Shown here: positions 1 through 11,468 of the stretch, in pieces | Layout: each line of letters opens with the position of its first letter | How positions within the stretch are numbered: the stretch's first letter is position 1 | Source: Ascarosepion bandense | Taxonomy: Eukaryota > Mollusca > Cephalopoda > Sepiida > Sepiidae | Length of the DNA: 64,000 nucleotides | Assembly (NCBI GenBank): GCA_037127315.1 | Contig: JBBBDQ010000350.1 | Span: 1,518,501-1,582,500, forward strand | Direction of reading: 5' to 3' | Notes under the pieces: generated by a model | What the model was told of the DNA's origin: nothing | What the model saw: the letters and a program-made list of their open reading frames with translations, nothing else | The model's database searches: none | Made by a program: the position numbers and the translations under genes

Positions 1-2286
1 TTGAAGCCACCGTTTTTGAGAGCAGTGTCATAAAATTTGCTGTTTTATAAAAGACTAGCAGTTTAACCTGGTTTCACCCGGGTAGTTTAAGGAATAATAA
101 GAATAAAAAACATATGAGGAATTTACATAGCAAATACTTACATAACATCCACCCTCGTCACTTTTATACATAATAATGTAGAATGTCTCTACTGGATTAG
201 GGTGGGAGGGGGCAACATATATAGATAATATAAAGTGGGGTGATTGGTTCTGTATTATAATCAATACATAAACTGATTCCTGACTTTGTGGGATGATAAT
301 ACATCTCTTTCTACCCCTAATTTTGGCTTTCTGAAAAATTTCAAGGTGTTAGCGTTCTAAAACTTTTATGTACATCTGACTGCAACTTCCGTCGAGCTAG
401 GTCACAAAATGCAGACGCTATGTCAAATCAATCAATCAATCACACAATGGCCACCCTTGTCGCCTTTATAGATATCTTCACTGGAGCAAGGAGGAGTTGA
501 TATTTTGTTTTCAATAGAGGAAGGTATGTGTTTAATTATTGATAGGGAATGATTTGATTTAAGGTGGATTTATATAGAATTGACCTTAGTTTTTAAGTAT
601 GGGAGTAAGTGTTATTGACTAGACCAAGTTTTACATCTAGGAAGTCTTTTTGAGATTGGTTTTAATAGTAACCTTAAGATTTAAACTTTTTAATTCTCTA
701 TGTATCATTTTCCCAATACTATTAGCTTTAATATTAGTCGATTTTTTAACAACCATAAGACCATCATCCCTATCTTCAATATTGATATCACATGCCATAA
801 TATATATATATACCAAAAAAGTGGGAGAGAAAAAGTTAGGATAAGCAAAAATATTCAAAACATTTAACAAAACAAACAAAAGGGGCTAACCATTTATCAC
901 TTAGTTCTTTTGAGCTGGATTGGGGACAACATAAAAATGTGCATCAGGATTAAATAAAAATGGAGAAAAATACCTACATTACTAACTGTAAATGTGTTTT
1001 AGTTTATAATGTTGGTTCTCTCGTAGTACTTTTTTTACTGAAATATCAGTTTTCAGGATTTTTTTTTTTTTTTTTTTTAGACCATCATTCTCATTTTTAC
1101 TGCAAAAAGAATTTTTAGTGACTTTAAACAATCCCATGATCCTATTTTTTTGAATATTGCTATGTTTTTAACTACTTTTTCCTCTCTTTGTAATATTTGG
1201 ATTTTTTTCTTTGCAAAGAAATAATTCTGAATTAACTAAATTAAAAAATTACCTTGTCAAAAATAAACCGAAAAATCTAATAAATATAAAACAAAACCTA
1301 GAATTTTAGATTGCTAACTTCATGTCACCTCCTTAGTAATGTGTCTATGGACACTTTCCTTGAAAAGATAAGATGGCTAGCAGTATAAAACCAAAACTTA
1401 TGGTTACAGAATAGATAAACTTGAGAAAAAAAAAATTAAAAGATTAGAATGCTAGTCACAACACCTGATAGTAGTAAAAATGCATATTGTATACTTTGCA
1501 AAACTTGTTGACTGGATTTTAACTTTTACGTGAACAAGAAAAATTGTCAATTCTTTGTTCCAAACCTCAATTCTAATTAAGAACTGCCAATTTCTTTCCA
1601 TTTCAAAATGTTTCCTGCAAATTCAATAACTTTCAGCCATTACTGAACAAAAAACATTCTATGCCATTTACATTCTGCTCTTACCTCAATATATTTATCT
1701 ATGGAAGAAAGGAATGAAATACTTGTCTTTTGTATCTGACAGCAGTTTTTGTCCACTTGGGTGTCCAAATCACATACGCAAAACTAATTTGGAAATCACA
1801 AATTTTAATGAAAAAAAATTTTTTTGTTTTTATTTTTGAGGAATTGTAAACATTTAATTTGAAGAAAATGAAAGTGTTTTTGTGAAACTGTAAAATCCTT
1901 TGCTCTTAATGAAAGCCTGAAAATTAAAATTTTCTCTGCAATTTTTTTCATTTAACAAGATTCATGTCATTCAGTTACCCAAGTTTCCCACTGACAAGTT
2001 TAATTTGGTTCCATTTCATAGACATCATTATTTAACTTTGAATTAACTTCAGTGAATATAACAAGGATTGAAATGTTAAACGTTGGTTTCAGACTCTGGA
2101 AATGACTGCAAAACACTTTCCCCTTCAATTCTATAGGCACAAGCTCACAAATTAAAATGGACCGGTTTGTAGTTTCATCTGACTTGGTCCTGATCTATCT
2201 TATCTTGGAAGTCAGAATGCTATATTCACTTGTCCATACTTGTTTTGGTGTCTCAACACCAATACTTAGTTTGAACTTTTTGCCAT
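1..2286. other. Unassigned AT-rich DNA
   Basis: No coding or RNA signal seen. It holds a short AATC run (about 426-441), a short TA run near 800 and a T20 tract at 1059-1078. Short open frames here have no recognisable motif. Confidence 0.6.
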
Positions 2287-2557
2287 GTTACTTTGCCTTG
2301 TATATATTGCTTGTTTGATTTATAATATTTTTTTTTTGTCCTGTTCTTTTTTTTTTTTATTGCAAACTTTGTCAATTCTGTTTGTTGGGTAGTTCTCTTA
2401 CTTACACTATTTACATTATTCGGACTATTGTTCTCATCTTGGTTGCCATATTACTGTGAATTTGCCTTGCATCTATCGTTTGCTTGCTTCATATTATTTT
2501 TTGTCCTGTTCTTTTCTTTTTACTACTTATTGCAAACTTTGTTAATTCTGTTTATTG
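2287..2557 (+). repeat. Diverged direct repeat, ~100-bp units
   Basis: Segments 2287-2387 and 2458-2557 share the same order of words: a TTTGCCTTG-like start, a T-rich block, TGTCCTGTTCTTTT, then ATTGCAAACTTTGT and AATTCTGTTT. Between them lies a fragment of the G cassette (ACTATTTACATTATTC, GACTATTGT, TCATCTT), a motif that recurs elsewhere in the window. Confidence 0.6.
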
Positions 2558-2769
2558 TATTTGACCATGGTTATTCACTCCACAGTACCTTCTTGGTACA
2601 TCAATTTCAATGAGTACCTTAGTATGGTTTATTTCAATGTTCAAGATTAATTTTAACCATCAAAAATTATTTTTGTTTGAATTTAAGCACCATTTGTTTT
2701 AAAGAATTTTCATAAAATGAATGAAAGACTATCTATATGTGATACATAAGACACTAAAAAGAATGTTAA

Positions 2770-3257
2770 TCTAAGCTTATTTATAAATGGAACTTTGTGT
2801 GTGTGCGTGCGTATCAGTAACCTATAGACTCCGAAACGGCCGAACCAATTTTCTTGAAAATTTACACAGTTGTACTATAAGTGTCTGTGAGTATTCTTAG
2901 CTAGGTTTTGTGTTGAGGTACCCCCGATAAAAATCGATAATCGAAAAAATCGGGTTATATAAGGAGTGGTCCGATTTTAATCAAATTGGATATGCTCATA
3001 TACAAAGACATAAGAAATGATATTCAGAAGCTTCAAGGATGCAGTTCTTATAATAGTGCAGAAAATTTGATATCGTTACCAGGAAACCAAAATTTGATTT
3101 ACATCCATTCATTTTTCTTTCAGTCTACGGTTTTGCTTTAACTGGAAACAACTATTGCTTTTTAGTCTTTCATGCCAACAAAGAGTCTGAGCTCCAGGAC
3201 CATGGATTAGTTTTAAAGCTTTCATTACACCCAAGCAACACCGGACTATACTGCTAG
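2770..3257 (+). mobile_element. Non-autonomous Helitron-like element, internally deleted
   Basis: The copy begins TCTAAGCTTATTTATAAATG just after an A and ends CTATACTGCTAG just before a T, as in the other copies of this family. A short GC-rich stem lies about 12 nt before the terminal CTAG. TC at the 5' end, CTAG (CTRR) at the 3' end, a subterminal hairpin and A/T insertion without target-site duplication are the defining marks of Helitrons. This copy is 488 bp; full-length relatives here are about 710-750 bp. It lacks the (TA)n and GT-rich middle. There is no coding capacity. Confidence 0.55.
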
Positions 3258-4085
3258 TATATAATAGTAGGCAATTCTTTGTAATCCCTGAATATAATTT
3301 GTATTAACAAAATTGAGTTCTGTCAAAATGAACCATGCCAGACAGTTGCCCTAAAATCTTGGATCCACTCATGATTTTTTATTCTTGTTTTTGGATAATC
3401 AACTGCTCAACCTAACTGAAATAATTTGTCAGGTAACTTATCCTAATTGGTAGTTTGCTTTTTCCTGTTCCCTTGGAGTTTTTTATTTACAGACAAAAGC
3501 CATCTTGTGTTTTCACTTTTTTTCCCCCTTTAACTTTTCTCATTGCCATTTTGTCTGGTTTGCTCTCAGCTGATGAATGCAAATCAGTCATGTGATCCTT
3601 TTGATGAGCCATATTTTAGTTTCTGCTGATAACTTTCCTCCTATGAAAGACTTTTGCATTTGTTACTATAACATTTATGTAAAACTAGTAATTGTAGTGA
3701 TTTTGATTTGTCCTCATTGACAAAATAGTTGCAATTTATGACTCATTAAAAAAGGAATTGCTTATCTTATTTCGACTCATTCTGCAGTATGACAAAAAAG
3801 AAATTGTTACAAGGCAATAAATTAAACACCAACATTTTAAGAAATTGAAATGAGAGACCATAATCAAAACCTTAATTCTTGGTAAATTCTATAATTTCTT
3901 AGTTGCTACTACAGAATGTAGCAAAAATACCTCCCACATAATGGTAAGACATTAACTAGATGAAGTCATCACTGCTACTTTCACCATTATGTGGATAGTG
4001 TCTTTGCAGTACTCTGCACAAGTCAAATTCTTAAAATATGCTTTTTTTTTTATTACTAATGTATATAGTGTGTGACCATGGTATA
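3258..4085. other. Unassigned DNA
   Basis: Nothing recognised apart from a perfect 12-bp inverted repeat (CCACATAATGGT at 3934-3945 and its complement at 3983-3994), which could fold into a small hairpin. Confidence 0.5.
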
Positions 4086-4378
4086 TTTAAGTGCTATTCA
4101 TACTACACACTTGGGCAATCATGTCTCAAAAGAGACATGACTGACTGGGCAAAAGGTTTTCCCACAGTGGGTTGTTATTAGATTCTGTGGTAGACTGGTT
4201 GCCATCCAAGGATATAGAACCAAATTTATCCTGCTGTTTAATCCATAGGTGAGGGAGAAGTGACACATTACCTTTCTCAAGGATATTTGCATTAAGTGAA
4301 TGAAACAAATTCAACTGAAATTTAATCTTGGATTTCTGATTTCTCGTTCTGAGTCAATATCCACTGCACCACAATACC
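4086..4378 (-). mobile_element. tRNA-derived SINE (family B)
   Basis: On the minus strand it starts with a tRNA-like head: TGGTGCAGTGG, a good A-box, followed by a degenerate B-box. The body contains the conserved stretch around the TGTCTCAAAAGAGACATGAC inverted motif (plus strand near 4120), and the end is TTAAGTGCTAT-like. The same body occurs near 7.0, 38.7, 39.8, 42.7 and 59.7 kb. This copy keeps most of the head, which shows the family is tRNA-derived and Pol III-type. Confidence 0.65.
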
Positions 4379-4746
4379 GATGGCAATATACAGATCATGA
4401 AGTTGTTTTTGTTGTGCAAAACAATAAAAATCCTGCTGTTCTAAGTGTTAAATTTCAGCCTATATTATTTGCTGTTCTTTGACATCTGAAAACACTTCTT
4501 TTTAATTATTGTATAAACAAATAAATGGTTTGCATTGCTTATTTAGAAAGGTGTTAATCTTGCTCTATGGTAATATTGAACGCTGAGACAGTAAGAAAGA
4601 AAGTAGTTTTTGGTGAAAACTGTTCATACTTAAATTTGATTTGGACTTTTGAAACTTTTAAACCATTTAGTTTTCTGCTTTACTTGTTGTCTTGAAAGGT
4701 CTTCACTTGAAGCGGAACATTTGTTGAACAATATCAAACTCTAGCA

Positions 4747-5268
4747 GGTGCTGGGCATGACAGTCAACTGCATTCGGCAATAAGGCCTCTGATTAAGAGG
4801 TTGTGAGAAGCATGGAACTGCCTCCTAATTGCTGTTCTCAGATTCACCCTGACCCAGAGTGGTAGTACCTGTGAGGGTCTCAGCTATAGACAAATAGTTA
4901 CCCCACAAAAAACTGGGGTCAAAAAACTATGAAAGTAAAAAAATACACTTTTATAGAAATATATACATAAAATTAAACTTTAATAGGAAAATATACAATT
5001 TTGAAGGAAAAATATTAACATTTTTTTTTAATTATTACAATAACACATTTTTGAAAGGAAAAAAATTCTCAGCAAAACACTTTTGAAGGCAAAATTAGAA
5101 AATATTTTCAGTTTTCTAAAATAAAAAAAATAAAAAAAGATTTCATTACAATCTGACTAAATCAACCTTCTTACTATAACTAAACATTAAAAAAAATACC
5201 TTAAAACCCCACCTTTTTGGTATTAAATAACCTACAGAGGTTGATATGCTGTTAAACAAAACTCAAAC
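4747..5268 (+). repeat. Interspersed repeat family A, copy 1
   Basis: A roughly 520-bp member of an unclassified family. It opens with GGTGCTGGGCATGACAGT and a conserved ~165-bp front part (CTGCAT..GGCA..AAGGCCTCTG, GTTAGGGTCCCAGCTATGGG-type words), then an AT-rich middle made of loose ~30-bp units (..CATTTTTGAAGGAAAAA..), and closes with GAGGTTGATATGC and an A/C-rich tail. Nine copies occur in the window. No protein is encoded. A SINE-like or non-autonomous element is likely. Confidence 0.7.
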
Positions 5269-5343
5269 TCTGACAACTTGTCATTACTTAAAGACAATAA
5301 GAACCCTATTCTCTTTATCACAAGTTTTCTAATATTTTTAAAA

Positions 5344-5463
5344 CCTGTAATCAAATCACACTGAAAACACTGGTTCTCTTTGAATCACTGAAGTTAAGTA
5401 ATGTTGAACCCAGTCAGTACTTAGTGGGGTGGGGGGGATACTGAAATAGCAAATACTATAAGC
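5344..5463 (+). pseudogene. 5S rRNA-like sequence
   Basis: A ~120-bp stretch that follows 5S rRNA order: AATCACACTGAAAACAC, GGTTCTC, GAATCACTGAAGTTAAG, a TGTTGAACCCAGTCAGTACTT block, then a damaged box C and 3' end. A G-run replaces the GACCGCCTGGGAATA region, so it should not be a working 5S gene. It resembles the 5S-like head of the SINE at 12564. The 3' side is cut by an antisense LINE 3' end, so it may be the head of a disrupted SINE of the same kind. Confidence 0.65.
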
Positions 5464-5490
5464 AACCACCTACAATATAAAATAGCTTAG

Positions 5491-5917
5491 ATTTTTTTTT
5501 TTTATAATCATATTGTCCCAAGCAAGGCATTTTACTGCCACTGTTTTGCAGGGGGTTACCTAAGTGAAAAGTTATGAGAAACAGTGACAGGTTATAGGGG
5601 GTGTCTGGAAGGGGGTAAGAGAAGGATGAGAATACTGATGAGAGTGGTTTGGACAAAGAAAGGAGCGTGAGAGAGATGATGCAAGTTAGTGAGATAGGAG
5701 ATGACTATTGACTTTACATTAAAATTCTTGGAGATTGTAGCTGTCAAGAAAGCAAGTAAATAGAAGGGAATTCCACAGGCGGGAAGTATGAGAAAAGAAG
5801 CTGCTAGAGTAGAATTTGCATTTACAATTTGTTTTCACAGTAAAAGGGTGGGACCTAGTTGCTAATCTTGTGGCTTAAGTAAATTTATATATAGGAGGCA
5901 CCAGGGAGCTAAGTTTC
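5491..5917 (-). mobile_element. Jockey/CR1-like LINE, 3' end
   Basis: Read on the minus strand it ends in the family's 3' signature (CCTTGCTTGGG-like word, then a poly-A, seen as T-run at 5492-5503). Before it lies the end of the reverse-transcriptase ORF: words matching SSLVPP.Y, ATRLATRSHPFT and CKFYSSSFF, as in the better copy at 47.7-48.6 kb. It is 5'-truncated and has stops. Confidence 0.7.
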
Positions 5918-6488
5918 AAATAACCCACAAAATATTAATAAATCATAAAAAAGTCAATTAACAAATCCTTTTAAATAACTTTGATATAATGGCCAAGTAT
6001 TCATTCCTAAACAGATCCATCTACTAGGGTAGTTAGCAAATCCCTGTTGCCTGCTTAGCCACATTTGTGCTTGTTCAAACTTCAGTCTACCTGTTGTTTT
6101 TACAATAACTAAGCTATGTCAACCTTAGTTGTAGCTTCTAGGAGAGAGACAAAGAGAATAGCATGATCAACAGTTTGAACAAGGCCAGTATGCTCAAACC
6201 TTCGTCATGATGACTTGGGAAATTGTGCTAGCATGACACTTGGATTCTAGACAGTTTCACTAACACGAATTGAGTAATCCTATAGTATGGCTTCCAGGCA
6301 CTTTCCAATGGTGCCAGGTACTTGGATTGCTTTCCAAGCCTTATAACATTAAGAAATCACCTCCCTGACGAATCTACCAGGTTGAGATAAAAACTAATAT
6401 CCACCCACCCATGGCCAATGTGATGAAATAAAAATGTCCAAATACAGAAATAGCATTTTGACTGATTTTGAAATTTTTCCTCCATATA
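5918..6488. other. Unassigned DNA
   Basis: Nothing recognised on either strand. Confidence 0.5.
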
Positions 6489-6989
6489 GGTTCTGAGTAT
6501 GACAGTAAACTGCATCTGGCAGCAAAGATTGGAAGATTATGAAGAGCATGGAACCACCTCTTAATTGGTGCTGTTTCCAGGTCTACCCAAACCCAGAGTG
6601 GTAGACCTGTTAGGGTCTCAGCTATGGGCAAATAGTTAACTCGTAAACTGGGGCCAAGACACTATAAAAGTATAAAAATAGACATTTATAGAAAAATATA
6701 CATTTTGAAGGAAAAAATTTATTACCATAACACGTTTTTGAAGGAAAAAAAAATATTGTGATAATACAGTTTTGAAGGAAAAAAAAATATTACCAGCAAT
6801 ACATTTTTGAATACAAAACTAGAAGACATCTTCAGTTTTCTAAAATAAAAAAGAATTTTTCATCAAAATCTGACTAAACCAATCTTCTTACTATAACTGA
6901 ACATTAAAAAAAAAAAACTACCTTAAACCCTGCCCTTTTGGCATTAAATAACCTGCAGAGGTTGATATGCCATTAAACAAACCTCAAAC
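6489..6989 (+). repeat. Interspersed repeat family A, copy 2
   Basis: Same start (GGTTCTGAGTATGACAGTAA), front part, AT-rich middle with repeated TTTTGAAGGAAAAAA words, and GTTGATATGCCATTAAACAA tail as copy 1. The antisense open frame across the front part is not a gene. Confidence 0.7.
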
Positions 6990-7012
6990 CCCACCATATA
7001 TATATATGAATA

Positions 7013-7245
7013 TCAGTTAAGTGCTATATGTGATACACGCTTTGGGCGATCATGTCTCAAAAGAGACATGACTGACTGGGCAGAAGATTATCCCGCAGTA
7101 GGTTGCCATTGCTTTCTGCGATAGACTGGTTGCCGACCAAGGCTTTAGAACCCAGTCTGTCCTGCTATTTCCTCCATAATTGGAGGGAAGAGAGGGGTTA
7201 ATACCTTGCCCAAGGGTATTTGTGCACACGTGAATGCAAGTACCC
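7013..7245 (-). mobile_element. tRNA-SINE family B, head missing
   Basis: Contains the family B body with GGGCGATCATGTCTCAAAAG and the paired GACATGACTGACTGGGCAGA, through to CCCAAGGGTATTTGTG. The tRNA-like head expected beyond 7245 on the minus strand is absent; a GT run (7256-7269) follows, consistent with 5' truncation. Confidence 0.65.
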
Positions 7246-8022
7246 TTGGGAAAGGTGTGTGTGTGTGTGCCGAAAATAAAAATTCTCTTGTTGTGGAGTA
7301 CATATCACACCTTCGGTGACACAAAGAAAAAGCACTGTTGGGGTTGGTGTAGAGATTGCTATCAGACGTCACATCATGTAGCCTAAGCAAGATTTAATAT
7401 TGTATAACCTCTAGAAAAAGAGTTATTGCAGTGACGTCAAGAAATTAAAACTTGTACTAAGATATAACAAATTAAAAAAAAAAAAAATTTGTTGCTTTGG
7501 CACACAAGAAACCATAATAAGAATTTCAAACAATATTGATTTAATTTTTTTTTTTCTATGGTGTGTGTAGAAAAGAAAATATGCTAGTGATTATGGTTTA
7601 GGTACAGTAATTTTCCATAAACATGAAAGTAATATGAAAGCTGTTGCATATGCTTCACGTTTGCTACTATCAGCAGAAAAAAAAAATACAGCCAGATCAC
7701 AAATGAGGTGTTAGCAATATTTACAGTGAAAAAAATATAATTTATACTTGGAAGGAGTTTTTGGTTGCTAAAAGACCACAGTCCTCTACCATCAATGTAA
7801 AAAAGAATTTCTAAGCATATAGTGAATAGGTTACAATGTTGGGGTACCATTTTATTAAATTATGATTTTATTAGGAAATGCATATGGGTTATCAAGATAC
7901 TGAGCTGTTTGAGGACAATGTCAATGAAGCACTAAAATGTGAAACAGAAATAAAAATATGTAGTAGGCAAATTACCAGTTACCCAGGAAGAAATAAAGGT
8001 AAATTTTCGTTTTAGGTACCGA
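7246..8022. other. Unassigned DNA with short GT and poly-A runs
   Basis: A (GT)n run at about 7256-7269 and A-runs near 7472-7484. Short open frames without motifs. Confidence 0.5.
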
Positions 8023-8182
8023 CGGCTTTCCCCAACTTCAAATTTATCCAAAATAGCATTATATCTGTGCAAATGTATATGCTGAACTCAAATCAACAGT
8101 TAGTTATTGAAGAAACTTACCTTTTTTTATCTAAAGGTCCATAAAAAAACAAAATTTTGGATAAATTTGAAGGGGAAAAGCG
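8023..8182. repeat. Inverted repeat, ~30-bp arms
   Basis: CGGCTTTCCCC..TTCAAATTTATCC at 8023-8054 pairs with GGATAAATTTGAAGGGGAAA at 8152-8182, around a ~97-nt spacer. Could be a small fold-back transposon; there is only one copy in the window. Confidence 0.5.
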
Positions 8183-8537
8183 ATTTAAAACAAATTTACT
8201 GAAATAAAAGCAAAAATAGAACAATGCATATTTATTGCAAAAATAAAAAAAATGATTTAAAAAAGTAAAAGATTTGTACACTTATTCACTATGTGACAGA
8301 GTACTGATGTTTGTGCAAAGAGTAGTAATTATTACAATCGTGGATATTAAATGAATTTCATTGTGGACATTCGGGAATTTCAAAGATAAAATCTCTTATG
8401 AGAAGCTTTGTATACTGGACCAAAATGAACAAGACATTGAACAAGTAGTAAAAGCCTGCAGAGGTTTTGCTCTGGTAGCAAACTTGCCTACCATGAAAAT
8501 ACAACCTTGGCCAAAGTGACACTCTGTATATGCTAAA

Positions 8538-8720
8538 CTAGCAGTATAGCCCAGCGTTGCTTGGGTATAATGAAAGATTTAAAACTAATCTATGGTCCTG
8601 GAGCTCAGACTCGGCCTAAAGAATATTTGTATGAAGATTGGTGAGAATCGGATAAAAATTGTGGATTTGTATAAAGGACACAGACAGATAAACAGACACA
8701 CACACACACAAACAACTTGC

Positions 8721-8770
<50 letters not shown>

Positions 8771-9066
8771 CGATTTTTCTGCACTATTGTAAGAACTGCA
8801 ATCTTGAAACTTCTGAATACCATTTCTTATGTCTTTGTCTATGAGTGTATCAAATTTGATTAAAATCAGACCATTCCTTCTATAACCTAATATTTTCGCT
8901 TGTCGATTTTTGATATTTATCGGGGGTACCTTGACACAAAACCTAGCAAAAAACACTCGCAGATGCTTATAGTACAACTGTGTAAATTTTCAAGAAAATC
9001 GGTTCAGCCTATAGGTAACAGATACACACAGACACAGACAAAGTTCCATTTATAAATAAGTTTAGA
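8538..9066 (-). mobile_element. Non-autonomous Helitron-like element
   Basis: Minus-strand copy. Its 3' end, complement of CTAGCAGTATAG at 8538, is preceded by a hairpin-forming CCCAAGCAACGCTGGG and followed by T (A on the plus strand). Its 5' end, TCTAAACTTATTTATAAATG, lies at 9066. A (CA)n and a ~40-bp (TA)n tract (about 8727-8767) sit in the middle. One internal segment (GGCCTAAAGAATATT, near 8615) differs from other copies and recurs at 43735, marking a subfamily. Confidence 0.55.
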
Positions 9067-9090
9067 GATAAAATGGCAACAAGTAATCTT

Positions 9091-9096
<6 letters not shown>

Positions 9097-9151
<55 letters not shown>
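9097..9151. repeat. (GT)n followed by (TA)n microsatellite
   Basis: About 12 GT units run directly into about 15 TA units. Confidence 0.9.
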
Positions 9152-9156
<5 letters not shown>

Positions 9157-9403
9157 TATTTGTTTGAGCGTTATTTCTAATCAATACTTGTATTTGAGTA
9201 GATATTCTGTTGTTTAATCAAATATATTTATTTCTACCTGTCTGATGACCTACAATAAATTTTGTACAAAAATGTACGTCATTTCATACAAAATTTATTG
9301 TGAATAATCAGGCCGGTAGAAATAAATATAGTTTCATTAAAATACATAATATCTACTCAAATATGAGTATTGATAAAAAATAATGTTCAAACAAATAATT
9401 TCA
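9151..9403. mobile_element. 253-bp near-palindrome, MITE-like
   Basis: The left arm starts TGAAATTATTTGTTTGA and the right arm ends TCAAACAAATAATTTCA. Matching continues inward through TATTTGAGTAGATATT and ATATTTATTTCTACC to ACAATAAATTTTGTA, meeting near 9277. The arms are about 115-120 bp and differ at perhaps one base in six. The flanks are TA-rich. A fold-back MITE is the likely explanation. Confidence 0.7.
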
Positions 9404-9568
9404 ATATGTCAGTTGTTAAAACCATTTTAGGATTTTCAGTGACATTTTTTATATTATCATCATTTATCCATCACACCCACATGGGGCATAGGGCAGCAAC
9501 ATTTTGTTGCTGTTTCTGTAACAAACTGTTTTTTATAGGGCGGTGTTGTTAGCCCTGCACCCAACCCC

Positions 9569-9611
<43 letters not shown>

Positions 9612-10622
9612 ATTAGTGAATTTTTATTTTGAAAAGAACTGATTCATTATTTAAACATACATACATTTCATTCTTTCATTTTTCGATCTAATGAAGCCTC
9701 AAATGGTGAAATGCGTCATCAAATCTTTTTTCATGAACATTTCCACTTTAAAACTTTAAGATTTCTATACCTTAATTTAATGACACACATCTGTGAAAGC
9801 TGTACAGCAGTGTGGGAACAAAGCAATGAATTGCAATGGTCTATTTTATGTTTGAACACATGGCCTGAAGATTATCTTCTAACCTAAAACACTGTTGCCA
9901 ATGACTTGGGGCTTAACATCTAGATCCTCTTCAAAAAAATTCAAATTAGGAACTAGTTTAGAAATACTGGCCACAAACATTGGTTAAATGTTTTGAGGAT
10001 TGGCCTTTCTATTTGGAAATTTTATTTTCTCACCATTTTGTCGATGAACATTTGTCTCCAACTCTCAGTAAGGTGTCCTGGAAATGTGGAATCTCTAGTT
10101 TAATGCACTGACAACTTGCAGCAAATTGAAAATATTTGCCAATATGTATATTTTGTCTGCAGGGCCAGGGTGTGGAAACAGCCAGATTTCCAGACAAAAC
10201 AACTGGCATTGACAGTGGAGTGGGAGGGGGTTTCAAGTAGAACAAAGACAGGATATGATTCATAGAAATATCTAAATTTTTCATTGTGCCCCACCACCTC
10301 ATCACGCTTCTTCTTCAATCGTTATTTTGACTCCTACAAAATTTATTTTGAAGAATGATTCATCTGTCAAAAATGATAAGTGAAATAATCCCAAAAAGTA
10401 GAACATTCAGCTGTTGCAGTTCAAACAGCCCTACTTTACCCTGGCACTGGAATAACAACTCCCAAATCTTACATTATGAATAAGCTGAATAAAAAATCCT
10501 GAATTCATTCAGAAAATTACTAAGTTCACAAGTTAATTCTCCAACCTTAAGAATATTTTATTGATTTACAAATTTTAATATTTTTGGTGTATCAGGTCCA
10601 TACTGATCCTTCAGTATCTAAA
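9404..10622. other. Unassigned DNA with (TA)n
   Basis: Contains a (TA)n tract at 9571-9612 and a small perfect hairpin CAGCAACATTTTGTTGCTG at 9494-9512. No supported coding sequence. Confidence 0.5.
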
Positions 10623-10909
10623 TCTAAACTTATTTATAAATGGAACTTTGTCTCTGTGTGTATTCGTTACCTACACACTCTGAAATGGCTGAACTGATTT
10701 TCTTGAAAATTTACACAGTTGTACTATAAACATCAGTGTGTGTTGTTAGCTATGTTTTGTGTCGAGGTACCCCCTGATAAATATCAATAATTGAAAAAAT
10801 CGGGTTATAGAAGAATTAGTCCGATTTTAATCAAATTTGATACACTCTTAGACAAAGACATAAATGATATTCAGAAGTTTCAAGGTTGCAGTTCTTACAA
10901 TAGTGCAGA

Positions 10910-10949
<40 letters not shown>

Positions 10950-11332
10950 GCAAGATGTTTGTGTGTGTGTTTCTGTTTATCTGCCTGTATGTATGTAATT
11001 TTTTTCAGCCCCTTTTATTTTAGTTTTTGCTTCGGCTTTGGTTCTAAGTAGGTATAATTGTAGTTCTTAGTCTCAGCCATGATACCATTTACTCAGAGGA
11101 CTTATTTAGTCTTCAAAATTCAGTTTACGATGATAAAAACTTATTTAATATCGATACCAGGAAATCAAAATTTTACTTATATCCATTGATTTTTTTTGTT
11201 CAGTCTACGGTTTCGCTTTAACTGGAAACAATTATTGCTTTCATGCCAACATCCAAAGGGTCTGAGCTCCATGACCATGGATTAGTTTTAAAGCTTTCAT
11301 TACACCTGAGCAAAGCCAGGCTATACTGCTAG
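10623..11332 (+). mobile_element. Non-autonomous Helitron-like element, full length
   Basis: Begins TCTAAACTTATTTATAAATG after A and ends CTATACTGCTAG before T; 710 bp. Order: start block, AT-rich block with TTTTAATCAAATTTGATACA, (TA)n (about 10917-10945), a GT-rich block, a TTTAGTTTTTGCTTCGG block, CATGGATTAGTTTTAAAGC, then the hairpin and CTAG end. No ORF, so it needs an autonomous Helitron. Confidence 0.58.
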
Positions 11333-11468
11333 TTTGTCTATATTTCTGAGATGAGGTGGTATTTACACTATTTACATTATTCAGACTATTTTCCCTATCT
11401 TCATTGCCATTTTCACTGTTTTGGTCGTTATATGTTCCAGCCTTCTTCAGGTACACCTGAAAATACAA
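11333..11468 (+). repeat. G cassette fragment
   Basis: Contains TATTTACACTATTTACATTA, TCAGACTATT, TCTTCATTGCC and CAGCCTTCTTCAGG, the same series as near 35.3, 46.0 and 61.3 kb. It abuts the Helitron-like CTAG end directly. Confidence 0.6.

Noticed and set aside
4126..4314. 62-residue minus-strand open frame
   Set aside because: Lies within the body of a tRNA-SINE; the same body has different frames in other copies.
8585..8977. 130-residue minus-strand frame with Ile/Tyr and Val/Cys repeats
   Set aside because: Translation of (TA)n and (CA)n inside a Helitron-like element.
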